From: an uncultured Eubacteriales bacterium
GTDB lineage: Bacteria > Bacillota > Clostridia > Christensenellales > CAG-138
Length of the DNA stretch: 20,593 nucleotides
Assembly (NCBI GenBank): GCA_900542615.1
Contig: UQOG01000023.1
Span: forward strand, 1 to 20,593
Direction of reading: 5' to 3'
The notes below the pieces were generated by a model. It had not been told where the DNA came from. It saw nothing but the letters and a program-made list of their open reading frames with translations, and made no database searches. Positions 14,436 to 20,593 of this stretch are shown here, in pieces (position 1 is the first letter of the stretch; every line of letters starts with the position of its first letter). A program made the translations under genes and the position numbers.

Positions 14436-15149
14436 TTACCGGGGGGTGTAATCTCTCCTATCGGCGGGCATGTATGGCGCCGAGGATAGATTATTCGTCT
14501 CTTGCTCATTTCGGAGGCCGTCGCGTTGATGCGCCGGGGAAAGCTTCCTTGCAATCAAACAGCAAAGCGGCGCCAACCTACTCCCAAGAACCGGCTGGCT
14601 TATAATTTCATACCCGCTCGCGGACAAATATGCCGTCAGCTCCGGCACATCCCACATGTGATAGACCTGAAAGCCCGATAATCCCATGATCCAGAGCTTG
14701 CACTTTGCTTTCCAACCTTTGCCCCATACAAAGGTTGGGGCAAAAAGCCAGCCCTCCGGCTTCAGCACCCGCCACGCTTCCGCTAGCGCCTTGTGTGGAT
14801 GGGGCATCACATGGAGCGCGTTGGAAATTACCACCGCGTCAAAGCTCATGGACCCATAGGGCAGGTCCGTGGCATCCTGGACCGAAAAATGAAGCCGGGA
14901 AGTGGCGATTTCTTTTTTTGCCAGCCGGATCATCTCAGGGGAAATATCAGTCGCCTCCCAACCGCGGACATAAGGCGATAGCGGGATCGAAAGCTGGCCG
15001 GTCCCACAAGCAAGCTCCAGCACTTGCATGTCCCGCTTAAGAAAAGGCCGTATGGTTTTACATATTTGATAATAGGTTTTGGCTTCGCAGCGCATGAATT
15101 TGGCGTAGCGCTTTGCAAACCGATCCCCAAATAGTTGGTTGCAATCCAT
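14436..15149 (-). CDS. class I SAM-dependent methyltransferase, UbiE-like
   Basis: This 237-residue enzyme has a Rossmann-type methyltransferase fold. It has motif I, LELACGTGQ (44-52); the acidic residue of motif II in WEATDIS (64-70); DATDLPYGSMSFDAVV (92-107), which is the motif III-IV region; and VLKPEGWLF (128-136). It moves a methyl group from S-adenosylmethionine to an unknown, probably small, acceptor. After LCCLIARK, where relatives usually end, there is a tail of about 35 polar residues without known similarity. AAAGGAG lies 7 nt before the ATG at 15149; a frame back to 15170 lacks support. It is divergent from the next methyltransferase, and both promoters carry the same inverted repeat, so they are probably co-regulated. 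Confidence 0.85.
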   Translation of the reverse strand: MDCNQLFGDRFAKRYAKFMRCEAKTYYQICKTIRPFLKRDMQVLELACGTGQLSIPLSPYVRGWEATDISPEMIRLAKKEIATSRLHFSVQDATDLPYGSMSFDAVVISNALHVMPHPHKALAEAWRVLKPEGWLFAPTFVWGKGWKAKCKLWIMGLSGFQVYHMWDVPELTAYLSASGYEIISQPVLGSRLAPLCCLIARKLSPAHQRDGLRNEQETNNLSSAPYMPADRRDYTPR

Positions 15150-15172
15150 AAAAACACTCCTTTTTTCCAATA

Positions 15173-15188
15173 GTTAGAATTAACTAAC
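15173..15188. promoter_or_regulatory. operator 1, GTTAG-N6-CTAAC
   Basis: This inverted repeat has 5-bp arms GTTAG (15173-15177) and CTAAC (15184-15188) and a 6-bp centre AATTAA. It lies directly downstream of the minus-strand -10 box, over the expected transcription start of the UbiE-like gene. It has the same arms and spacing as operator 2. Confidence 0.7.
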
Positions 15189-15190
15189 CA

Positions 15191-15196
15191 ATTATA
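15191..15196 (-). promoter_or_regulatory. extended -10 promoter of the UbiE-like gene
   Basis: On the minus strand a consensus TATAAT is preceded by TGA, an extended -10 element. No good -35 box is seen at 16-18 bp. Operator 1 lies 2 bp downstream, so a bound regulator should block initiation. Confidence 0.6.
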
Positions 15197-15245
15197 TCAT
15201 ACGCCTTCAATCAAAGAATTGCAAGGCGAGGAAAAAGAAAGTTGC

Positions 15246-15274
15246 TTGACGAGTTAGTTTATGCTAACTATAAT
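15246..15274 (+). promoter_or_regulatory. promoter of the plus-strand methyltransferase genes
   Basis: TTGACG (15246-15251), a 17-bp spacer and TATAAT (15269-15274) form a near-perfect promoter. The spacer contains the whole of operator 2, so the promoter is expected to be strong but tightly repressible. Confidence 0.85.
15253..15268. promoter_or_regulatory. operator 2, GTTAG-N6-CTAAC
   Basis: This is an inverted repeat with arms GTTAG (15253-15257) and CTAAC (15264-15268) and centre TTTATG, extended to 6-bp arms (AGTTAG/CTAACT). It occupies all but one base of the -35/-10 spacer, a classic place for a repressor. MarR- and TetR-type dimers bind sites of this size; which protein binds here is unknown. 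Confidence 0.75.
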
Positions 15275-15306
15275 GAGAAAGGAACATGTTATCCTGTGAG
15301 GTGCCT

Positions 15307-16158
15307 ATGGAAAAAAACTTGATTGAAATGGATTCCGTAGAGGAAACGTTGCTGATTCCACTTTATGGGCGCTGGCTCTGTACAAAGCGATTTCCCGGGC
15401 TGTTTCAGGATGCTGGGACAGGGGAGCTGATGGAGCGGCTGGATTATGATTTCCCTTTGTTGGAAAAGCGGGCAAGCAGCCTGATGCAGTCCTTTGGCGC
15501 GCTGGAGGCGGCCATGCGTCAGAGCGACATGGCCTGGGAGATACGGGATTATTTGCGGCTCCATCCCAATGCCGCGGTGGTCAACTTGGGCTGCGGCTTA
15601 GACGACACCGGACGCATGTGCGACAATGGGCGGTGCCGGATCTGGAATTTGGATTTGCCGAATGTGATTGGGTTGCGCAATCGACTGCTGCCAGAGAGAG
15701 AACGAGAGCGGAACCTTGCCGTAAACCTGTTGGATTTTCGCTGGATGGAAGAAGTGGAAATGGATCCCCAAGCGGGCGTGATATTGTTTGCTGCTGGCGT
15801 TTTCTACTACTTCAAAGCGGAGGAGATCAAGCGCCTGCTCGTTGCCATGGCAGAACGCTTTCCGGGCGGACGGCTGGTTTTTGACGCCGCCGGCAAAATC
15901 GCCGTGGGGCTGATGCGCAAAACCTGGGTCAAGCAAGCGGGGATTCAGGATTTGGAGGTCTTTTTTACCATCAAAAATGCAAAGCGGGAACTGGAGGCCT
16001 GGTCGCCCCGCCTTTCGGTTTCCAGCCGGGGCTATATGCTGGGATATCAGGAACTGCGCGGCCCGGGCATTAAGCCCGTGCATCGGCTGCTGGCAAAGAC
16101 GGCCGACGGGCCTTTGGGGCTACAGATTGTACGGGTAGAGTTTTTGCAGGATGGTTGA
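15307..16158 (+). CDS. LCM-type SAM-dependent methyltransferase (first copy)
   Basis: This 283-residue protein belongs to the leucine carboxyl methyltransferase-like (PPM1/TcmP-type) group. It has an N-terminal VEETLLIPLYGR (11-22), the SAM-binding VVNLGCGLDD (91-100), the acidic IWNLDLPNV (112-120), and AAGVFYYF with LVFDAAGK further on. Bacterial relatives O-methylate carboxyl groups of small molecules, including polyketides; the acceptor here is unknown. The start at 15307 has GAGGTG 4 nt upstream. The ATG at 15286 would lie about 5 nt from the predicted transcript start and has a badly placed ribosome binding site. It is a clear paralogue of the gene at 17476-18282, sharing the ETL-P--GR start, the GCGL motif, DLP-VI and G-FYYF. 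Confidence 0.85.
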   Translation: MEKNLIEMDSVEETLLIPLYGRWLCTKRFPGLFQDAGTGELMERLDYDFPLLEKRASSLMQSFGALEAAMRQSDMAWEIRDYLRLHPNAAVVNLGCGLDDTGRMCDNGRCRIWNLDLPNVIGLRNRLLPERERERNLAVNLLDFRWMEEVEMDPQAGVILFAAGVFYYFKAEEIKRLLVAMAERFPGGRLVFDAAGKIAVGLMRKTWVKQAGIQDLEVFFTIKNAKRELEAWSPRLSVSSRGYMLGYQELRGPGIKPVHRLLAKTADGPLGLQIVRVEFLQDG

Positions 16159-16635
16159 TTTATCCCCCTGCCGGCAAAGGACGCCCAGGCGCTTTGTAAA
16201 GGCGTTGCCATTTGGTGAAACGGACGTTGCAGAAACATTCGGCTGCTGTTTTCCAGGCGCCGCACAAAGAGAGTTGCAAGCCGCCCGTCGCGGGATACGG
16301 ACAAGCGCATGGCGCGCCCGGCAATGGGGGCGATGGGTTGTGGATGCGCCTTTTAGGAACGCTGGACGGCCCAGGGGAGGGGAGAAAGGATCTTGCGCGC
16401 GGCCGGGCGGCATCCTTTGCCCCGCAATCACTGAATCTACGGCTGGCCTGTGCGGAAAGCAAAACAACGGCTTGTCCCGCCCCGAAGGGCGGGAGCTTGG
16501 CTGCGGGCTCCCCCAGCGGGTAGCGGGGCGCGCCTTGCCGGAAGGACGGCTGCAATGGCCGCTCCCTCTGCGTTCGCCGGTGAAACCGCCGGCAGGGTGG
16601 AGGACGAAGATTATTTCAATAAGGAGGAAATTTCA
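16159..16635. other. GC-rich gap between methyltransferase genes, no gene seen
   Basis: These 477 bp separate two genes that otherwise look like parts of one cluster. The frames crossing it on both strands have no ribosome binding site and read as low-information Arg/Gly/Pro-rich protein. I see no clear terminator or promoter, only a strong ribosome binding site at its right edge. It may be an untranslated spacer, a decayed gene or an inserted repeat. Confidence 0.45.
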
Positions 16636-17451
16636 ATGAAACCAAACCAACTCCCCCAAGAGCGCATCCGTCTAGGCGCGCATGGAGAGGATTACGGAAG
16701 CTGGATGTCCAATCCGGTATTTTATATTGTGGGCGGAATGGCCGTTTTGGCTGCGCTTACGGCTGCGCTTTCCTTTTTGGTGTTCCGGCTTTTCGTTCTT
16801 GGCATTCTGTTTTCAGTCGCCGCTGCGGCGATGTTGGCGTTGTTGCTCTGGATCACCTGGATTCGGCGGCAGTATGCTTCTGACGGCGGCGGGATTATGG
16901 AGCGGGTGCATCGGAAGGTGCTCTCCCATCTGGACTTTGAAGGCAGAGGCACCCTGCTGGAGGTGGGCTGCGGTTCTGGGGCAATGACCATCCTGGCGGC
17001 GTTACTGTGGCCGGAGGCGCGGGTTGTGGGCGTGGATTATTGGGGCGCAGTATACAACTATAGCAAAGAATGCTGCGAAAAAAACGCCGCCAGCGAAGGG
17101 GTGGCGGACCGGTGCCGGTTTCAACGCGGCGACGCCAGAAGGTTGGACTTTTCGGACCAAAGCTTTGACGCGGTCGTCAGCAACTATGTTTACCACAATA
17201 TCATGGGGGCAGATATGCAGGGGCTGCTGCTGGAAACCCTTCGGGTCCTGAAAAAAGGCGGCGTTTTCGCCCTGAACGATGATATGAAGCCCAAGGCGTA
17301 CGGCGATATGGAGGCCTTTGCGCAAAAGTTGAGAGACATGGGCTATCAGGATGTCCGGCTCATCGATACGGCGCAGGAGGCGTTCGGGTCACATCAGCGG
17401 GCAGCCATGATGATGCTGGGGAATTCCCGGCTTCTTGTGGGAAGAAAATAA
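16636..17451 (+). CDS. membrane-anchored class I SAM-dependent methyltransferase
   Basis: This 271-residue protein has two N-terminal membrane segments (about residues 28-49 and 52-76) joined by a very short turn, then a methyltransferase domain in the cytoplasm. It has motif I, LLEVGCGSGAM (107-117); VVGVDYW (the acidic residue that contacts the SAM ribose); FQRGDARRLDFSDQSFDAVVSNYVYHNI; and VLKKGGVFAL. The anchor suggests a lipid-like or membrane-crossing acceptor, or contact with a transporter. AAGGAGG lies 8 nt before the ATG. It is followed after 24 bp by the second LCM-type gene, so these two are probably co-transcribed; no separate promoter was found. Confidence 0.87.
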   Translation: MKPNQLPQERIRLGAHGEDYGSWMSNPVFYIVGGMAVLAALTAALSFLVFRLFVLGILFSVAAAAMLALLLWITWIRRQYASDGGGIMERVHRKVLSHLDFEGRGTLLEVGCGSGAMTILAALLWPEARVVGVDYWGAVYNYSKECCEKNAASEGVADRCRFQRGDARRLDFSDQSFDAVVSNYVYHNIMGADMQGLLLETLRVLKKGGVFALNDDMKPKAYGDMEAFAQKLRDMGYQDVRLIDTAQEAFGSHQRAAMMMLGNSRLLVGRK

Positions 17452-17475
17452 ACTGGCGAAAGGGGTGGAGCGTTT

Positions 17476-18282
17476 ATGCCGAAATTGGGCGTTGTGGAGG
17501 ATACGTTATTTGTCCCTATGCAGGGCAGGATCTATGCCAGCGGCCATTGCCCGCAGATCCTATATGATGCAAAAGCCTTGTCCTTACAGGATAAGCTGCC
17601 CGCCGGATTACCGGACCGGGATAGGCAAAGCCAATATACGTTACTGGCGTCAGCCGTGCGTTCGACGAATATGGACCGGTTTATTGGAGCATTTTTGGAG
17701 CGCAGGCCGGAGGGGGCGATCGTTCAGCTGGGTTGCGGCCTGGAGACGGCGTATTATCGCGGCGATAATGGAAAAACCCGTTGGTATGCGATAGACCTGC
17801 CCCATGTGATAGAATACCGGCAAGCGTTGCTGCCGGAGCCGGAGCGGGAAACATATTTGGCCGGGGACGCCTTTTTGGAGGACTGGGTCAAGAAGGTTCG
17901 CGCAGACATGCCGGACGCGCCCCTTTTGGTCACCGCCGGCGGGCTGTTTTACTACTTTGAAGAAGAAAAGGTCCTCGGCCTCCTTCGGATGCTTGGAGGA
18001 TTTGGGGAGATAGAGGTCGTGTTGGATGCGGTGAGTAAAACCGGTATGGCCATGATGCGCAGGAAGTATATGAAGCAGGTCGGCCACGTCGATGCGCAGA
18101 TGTTTTTCTATGTGGACGCTGGGGAAAAACTGGCTGAACATATCGGAGGAAAAGCCAGGCTTCTTGCCGAGGAGCCCTATTATTGCCGCATCCCAAGAAA
18201 GGGTTTGCAGCTTTCCACAAGGTTCAACATGGCGGTTTCCGATCGGTTGCGCATGGTAAAAATGATTCATTTGAAATTATGA
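17476..18282 (+). CDS. LCM-type SAM-dependent methyltransferase (second copy)
   Basis: This 268-residue paralogue of the gene at 15307-16158 has VEDTLFVPMQGR near the start, the SAM-binding AIVQLGCGLE (81-90), YAIDLPHVIEYRQALLPE, GGLFYYFEEEKV and VVLDAVSKTGMAMMRRKYMKQ. It is of the same leucine carboxyl methyltransferase-like type with an unknown acceptor. The two copies differ widely outside these motifs, so the duplication is old, or each was recruited separately. A GGGTGGAG stretch lies before the ATG. It is the last plus-strand gene of the cluster and faces the MFS gene. Confidence 0.85.
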   Translation: MPKLGVVEDTLFVPMQGRIYASGHCPQILYDAKALSLQDKLPAGLPDRDRQSQYTLLASAVRSTNMDRFIGAFLERRPEGAIVQLGCGLETAYYRGDNGKTRWYAIDLPHVIEYRQALLPEPERETYLAGDAFLEDWVKKVRADMPDAPLLVTAGGLFYYFEEEKVLGLLRMLGGFGEIEVVLDAVSKTGMAMMRRKYMKQVGHVDAQMFFYVDAGEKLAEHIGGKARLLAEEPYYCRIPRKGLQLSTRFNMAVSDRLRMVKMIHLKL

Positions 18283-18668
18283 GAAGGGCGCGGCTATCCC
18301 GAATTGTGGCTGCGGGTTTACAGCCTGTAGCCCGGTAACCCCGATGCGGTTGCACAGCCCCGGCTTCCACGGCAAGGCGCCGCGCCAAAGTTTCACGGGA
18401 TGCACAGGCAAACGAATCGCAGCTGCATAATACAGGGGCCGGATTGGAAGCGCGGCCCCAGGATAGACCCCTGTTCATGGCTGGGCGGCACAGGCGTGTA
18501 GCGGCACCTCCGCACGGTGAACGCAAAAGTTAATAAACGCACTTTCTCGCATCTGGGGCTACCGCATAGCTGGGAGCGCGGTACAGCGGGGACGTAAAGC
18601 GGACAGGGCGGGACGCTGGCTGCCTTAGGGGACGGAATTGCAGCGGCTGCGCGAAAAGCAGGGGACAT
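18283..18668. other. gap between convergent genes, no gene seen
   Basis: About 386 bp lie between the ends of the second LCM-type gene and the MFS gene. I see no credible gene. A GC-rich hairpin with arms GGGGCC (18435-18440) and GGCCCC (18454-18459) could end transcription but lacks a T run. Confidence 0.4.
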
Positions 18669-19844
18669 TCAGCGAGCCATTCCCCTGGCGGGGGGCAATG
18701 CAGAAATGCCCCCTTTCTGTATCCAGATGAAAAAGAAAACCATGCTCCCAACGCAAAGGCTGCCTCCGAAGAAAAAGGCTAGAGGCAGGCGCCAATCCGA
18801 CAATGCGCCAAATAGCAAATTGGTCCCGATGGCGATACAGCTGATCAACATGGAATGAATGCTAAGGGCTGTGGCGCGATTTTCCGTTTGGATTTGTTGA
18901 TTCTGTATTTCCAATTGGAAGGGCTGAAATAGGGTATTGGACAACCGCAAGGTTAGAATGCCCATGACAGACGGAACCGCGCGTTTTGTCCATGCAAGCG
19001 CCAAGCAAGCTGCTGCGGCGAGCCCGCAAAACAGGAAAAGCGAACGCATCAGGCCCAAGCGGCTGGTTACCGCGCAGGAATACGTTCCCAATAGCCCCAG
19101 TACGGTGGCAACCATGTATACGAGGCCAATGGAAGTGCTGTCCATGCCGCAGCGTGCATACTGAAGCTGATTTAGAAAAACGGTAATGGTTTGGTGGGTC
19201 TCGGATAGGAGCGCCACTCCTACGAGGAACAGCAAAAGCGCCCGGTTGCGGAGGGTTGTTTTCAGGGTGACAGGGAAGGGCTCCGGCGGAGTTTTTTCCG
19301 GCTTTGGCTCTTTGACTTCCCGCAGGGAAAAGGAAAGCAGCGCGGCCAACCCATAGCTGATGACCGTAAGAAAGCCCGCCAGGGCATAATTGTCCTTTAC
19401 AATTAACGAAAACGCACCGGTTGCCAGCAGAAGGCCCGCCATGCTCAGGCTGTTATAAATCCCAAAGATTTTTTGGCTGTCCTGCCCCCGGCAGGACAGA
19501 TACAGGATGCTGGCATCCACCCCGGAAAAGCCGGCGAGGACAATGCTGAGCAAGACCCGCTCCAACAGAAAGCCGCAAAACCCGTCGGCTCGCCAAAAGA
19601 CGATTTTGGAGATAAAATACAACCCGGAACAGATGATCATAGTCCTGCGGTAACCAATTCGATCGGCGACCACACCCCAGGGAATCTCCAGCAGGATGCA
19701 CAGGGCCAGGGAAATGCTTTCAATCACCGTAATTTCTAATACGGAGACCCCATGGGCCTGGCGGTATAAGGTGGCGACGGGGCCATAAAACACCATGCCC
19801 TGCAGCAGGGCGATGGCATATAGGATAAATATATTTCTCTTCAT
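18669..19844 (-). CDS. MFS transporter, probable drug or metabolite efflux
   Basis: This 391-residue protein has about 11-12 membrane segments and the MFS layout of two six-helix halves with a charged loop between them (REVKEPKPEKTPPEP, around residues 175-190). The loop between helices 2 and 3 carries ADRIGYRRT, matching the MFS motif A pattern D-R-x-G-R-R. It should export or import a small molecule using an ion gradient; substrate is unknown. The position opposite the methyltransferase genes suggests a linked role, for example export of the methylated product or of a toxic compound. AAAGGG lies about 6 nt before the ATG. A long leader with attenuator-like features precedes it. GC content is lower than in the core genes. 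Confidence 0.85.
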   Translation of the reverse strand: MKRNIFILYAIALLQGMVFYGPVATLYRQAHGVSVLEITVIESISLALCILLEIPWGVVADRIGYRRTMIICSGLYFISKIVFWRADGFCGFLLERVLLSIVLAGFSGVDASILYLSCRGQDSQKIFGIYNSLSMAGLLLATGAFSLIVKDNYALAGFLTVISYGLAALLSFSLREVKEPKPEKTPPEPFPVTLKTTLRNRALLLFLVGVALLSETHQTITVFLNQLQYARCGMDSTSIGLVYMVATVLGLLGTYSCAVTSRLGLMRSLFLFCGLAAAACLALAWTKRAVPSVMGILTLRLSNTLFQPFQLEIQNQQIQTENRATALSIHSMLISCIAIGTNLLFGALSDWRLPLAFFFGGSLCVGSMVFFFIWIQKGGISALPPARGMAR

Positions 19845-19861
19845 AAGACGCCCTTTTCAAC

Positions 19862-19949
19862 TTCAAGCATAATAATTAAAAGCCGTCCTTCCATTACGGC
19901 TGCTATTTTGCATACTATCCGGGAAAATGCTTGAAATTAAATCGGACGG
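19862..19949 (-). promoter_or_regulatory. attenuator-like leader of the MFS gene
   Basis: On the minus strand the leader can form a terminator-like hairpin: arms AGCCGT and ACGGCT, + positions 19881-19886 and 19896-19901, followed by TTTTAATTATT. A competing pairing exists between CCGTCC (19944-19949) and GGACGG (19884-19889), which would break that hairpin. A longer stem of 9 bp, TTCAAGCAT with ATGCTTGAA (19862-19870 and 19927-19935), encloses the terminator and ends near the ribosome binding site. Mutually exclusive pairings are the mark of attenuation. The direction of control cannot be settled by eye. Confidence 0.5.
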
Positions 19950-19954
19950 AGCAT
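19937..19954 (-). CDS. possible five-residue leader peptide MLRPI
   Basis: Inside the MFS leader, ATG at 19954 opens a frame of five codons (Met-Leu-Arg-Pro-Ile) ending in TAA. CAGGA lies about 6 nt upstream as a ribosome binding site. Codons 2-4 contain the CCGTCC segment that can pair with the terminator arm, so translation of this peptide would affect the hairpin choice. Very short leader peptides with Arg or Pro residues control several antibiotic resistance genes through ribosome stalling. Its small size means that chance cannot be excluded. Confidence 0.4.
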   Translation of the reverse strand: MLRPI

Positions 19955-19988
19955 ATAATTCCTGCGCTTTCTTTTGGAAATTTTTGCT

Positions 19989-20017
19989 ATTATATCATAA
20001 GGCATGTTAATTTTCAA
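19989..20017 (-). promoter_or_regulatory. promoter of the MFS gene
   Basis: On the minus strand, TTGAAA (20012-20017), a 17-bp spacer and a consensus TATAAT (19989-19994) with TGA before it form a strong extended promoter. The start would be near 19982, giving a leader of about 138 nt. Confidence 0.8.
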
Positions 20018-20484
20018 CCGCTAGCGCTGGCGTGCTAAAGCGTCCTTTCCTGCTTTTAGCCTTGCGTTTCATGGAGTGCATCCAACCGTTTTGCGCCGCC
20101 TTCCCGCTGCGGTTGACAGCCGTAAAACAACCCCGTTTCAAGCTGTTTGCAGCGGCTTCCAGGCAGGAAAGTGTAAACCCGCTTGGGCGGCTCCATTTGC
20201 CTGGGCAGCTGCCGGTGGGCAAGGCAACGCACGGTAGGCACAGATCTGGGAGAATCTAGGGGGGCCATAGAAAATTAAATCGACCCCGGGGAAAGCGGGT
20301 GGGGCTCGCGGTTTAACCGGGATACGTTCCTGCGCGCTATGTCGCTTGCAAAATGATTCCGCTCAAAATACGCGGCTGCTGCCCAATCCCTGGCGCCGGC
20401 TGCTTTTTCGCAAGCAAAAAGCGAATGGCGCATCCGGACGCAATTGGCAGCCAAGCCGCATTTAATATTTGATGCGTGTAGGGA
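20018..20484. other. intergenic region, no convincing gene
   Basis: This stretch of about 470 bp holds short open frames on both strands (for example about 60 codons on the minus strand ending near 20337) without clear ribosome binding sites or recognisable domains. Apart from a GCTAAA/TTTAGC inverted repeat near 20033-20060 I see nothing I can name. Confidence 0.4.
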
Positions 20485-20507
20485 TTCTTCATTTCAGAAA
20501 TGAAGAA
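20485..20507. repeat. perfect AT-rich hairpin
   Basis: Arms TTCTTCATTT (20485-20494) and AAATGAAGAA (20498-20507) form a perfect 10-bp stem with loop CAG. It touches the stronger hairpin that follows, so the two could form a tandem or alternative structure. Confidence 0.6.
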
Positions 20508-20538
20508 AAGCCCGTAAACCAAGGGTTTACGGGCTTTT
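20506..20538. terminator. strong two-way terminator
   Basis: Arms at 20506-20520 and 20524-20538 form a perfect 15-bp stem with a 3-nt loop and A/T runs at both ends (AAAAGCCCG and CGGGCTTTT). It should end transcription from either side. The gene it serves probably lies beyond the right edge, as none is seen on the left. Confidence 0.8.
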
Positions 20539-20593
20539 TGGGTCCGGTCACCAAAATAGATGCAGGGTACTTTTCCTAAATCTTTAAGGACTG

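Noticed and set aside
15253..15268. Operator 2 read as a terminator hairpin
   Set aside because: It sits between -35 and -10 boxes, has short arms and no T run, so an operator is the better reading.
16151..16639. 162-codon plus-strand frame in the gap after the first LCM-type gene
   Set aside because: No ribosome binding site, no domain, and an overlapping frame on the other strand is equally open, so no coding signal is evident.
20337..20522. 61-codon minus-strand frame near the right end
   Set aside because: It starts inside the strong terminator hairpin and has no ribosome binding site or known domain. It is left as non-coding.
1..20593. CRISPR array, insertion sequence or integrase
   Set aside because: I saw no regularly spaced repeats, no transposase- or recombinase-like protein, and no paired terminal inverted repeats.

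Overview
The window looks like a chromosomal segment of a GC-rich member of the Bacillota, probably an anaerobic Clostridia-type bacterium. The evidence is an HPr kinase/phosphorylase gene in a uvrC-hprK neighbourhood, a ClpC-type sequence, a formate-tetrahydrofolate ligase, LarE, and many AAGGAGG-type ribosome binding sites. I cannot name a genus. Most of positions 1600-13300 is GC-rich core metabolism. From about 13.3 kb onward the DNA becomes patchier, with long gaps between genes, AT-richer promoters and accessory genes.

Layout. Positions 1-420 hold the 5' half of a tRNA-Pro(UGG) on the minus strand and a degenerate second copy of that half-tRNA. Positions 421-1332 hold a minus-strand gene with its own promoter and terminator. 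It encodes a MarR-type regulator joined in frame to the C-terminal end of a ClpC-type AAA+ unfoldase, and it is the strangest protein in the window. Divergent from it is glgP (glycogen phosphorylase), with a strong promoter and a roughly 185-nt leader, followed by a small SdpI-type membrane protein and a terminator. The next plus-strand run is uvrC, a Cof-type HAD phosphatase, hprK, a ROK glucokinase and a flavin-reductase-like protein. It converges, with overlapping stop codons, on a minus-strand fhs-nnrE pair. Divergent from fhs is a solitary larE.

The right part (13.9-20 kb) holds a small lipoprotein, then an accessory cluster: a minus-strand UbiE-type methyltransferase, and on the plus strand an LCM-type methyltransferase, a membrane-anchored class I methyltransferase and a second LCM-type methyltransferase, followed by a convergent MFS transporter. 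The divergent promoters at 15.15-15.3 kb carry two copies of the same inverted repeat, GTTAG-N6-CTAAC, one filling the -35/-10 spacer and one just after the other -10 box. One regulator probably controls both directions. The MFS gene has a strong promoter and a roughly 138-nt leader with a five-codon ORF (MLRPI), a terminator-like hairpin and a competing pairing, which resembles an attenuator.

How the genes may work together. glgP, the ROK kinase and hprK fit glycogen and glucose use and carbon catabolite control. fhs supplies one-carbon units, and nnrE repairs hydrated NAD(P)H. The methyltransferase/MFS group reads as a regulated small-molecule modification and efflux module (self-protection, detoxification or biosynthesis). 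That role is inferred from gene content and regulatory sites, and I do not recognise it as a described system.
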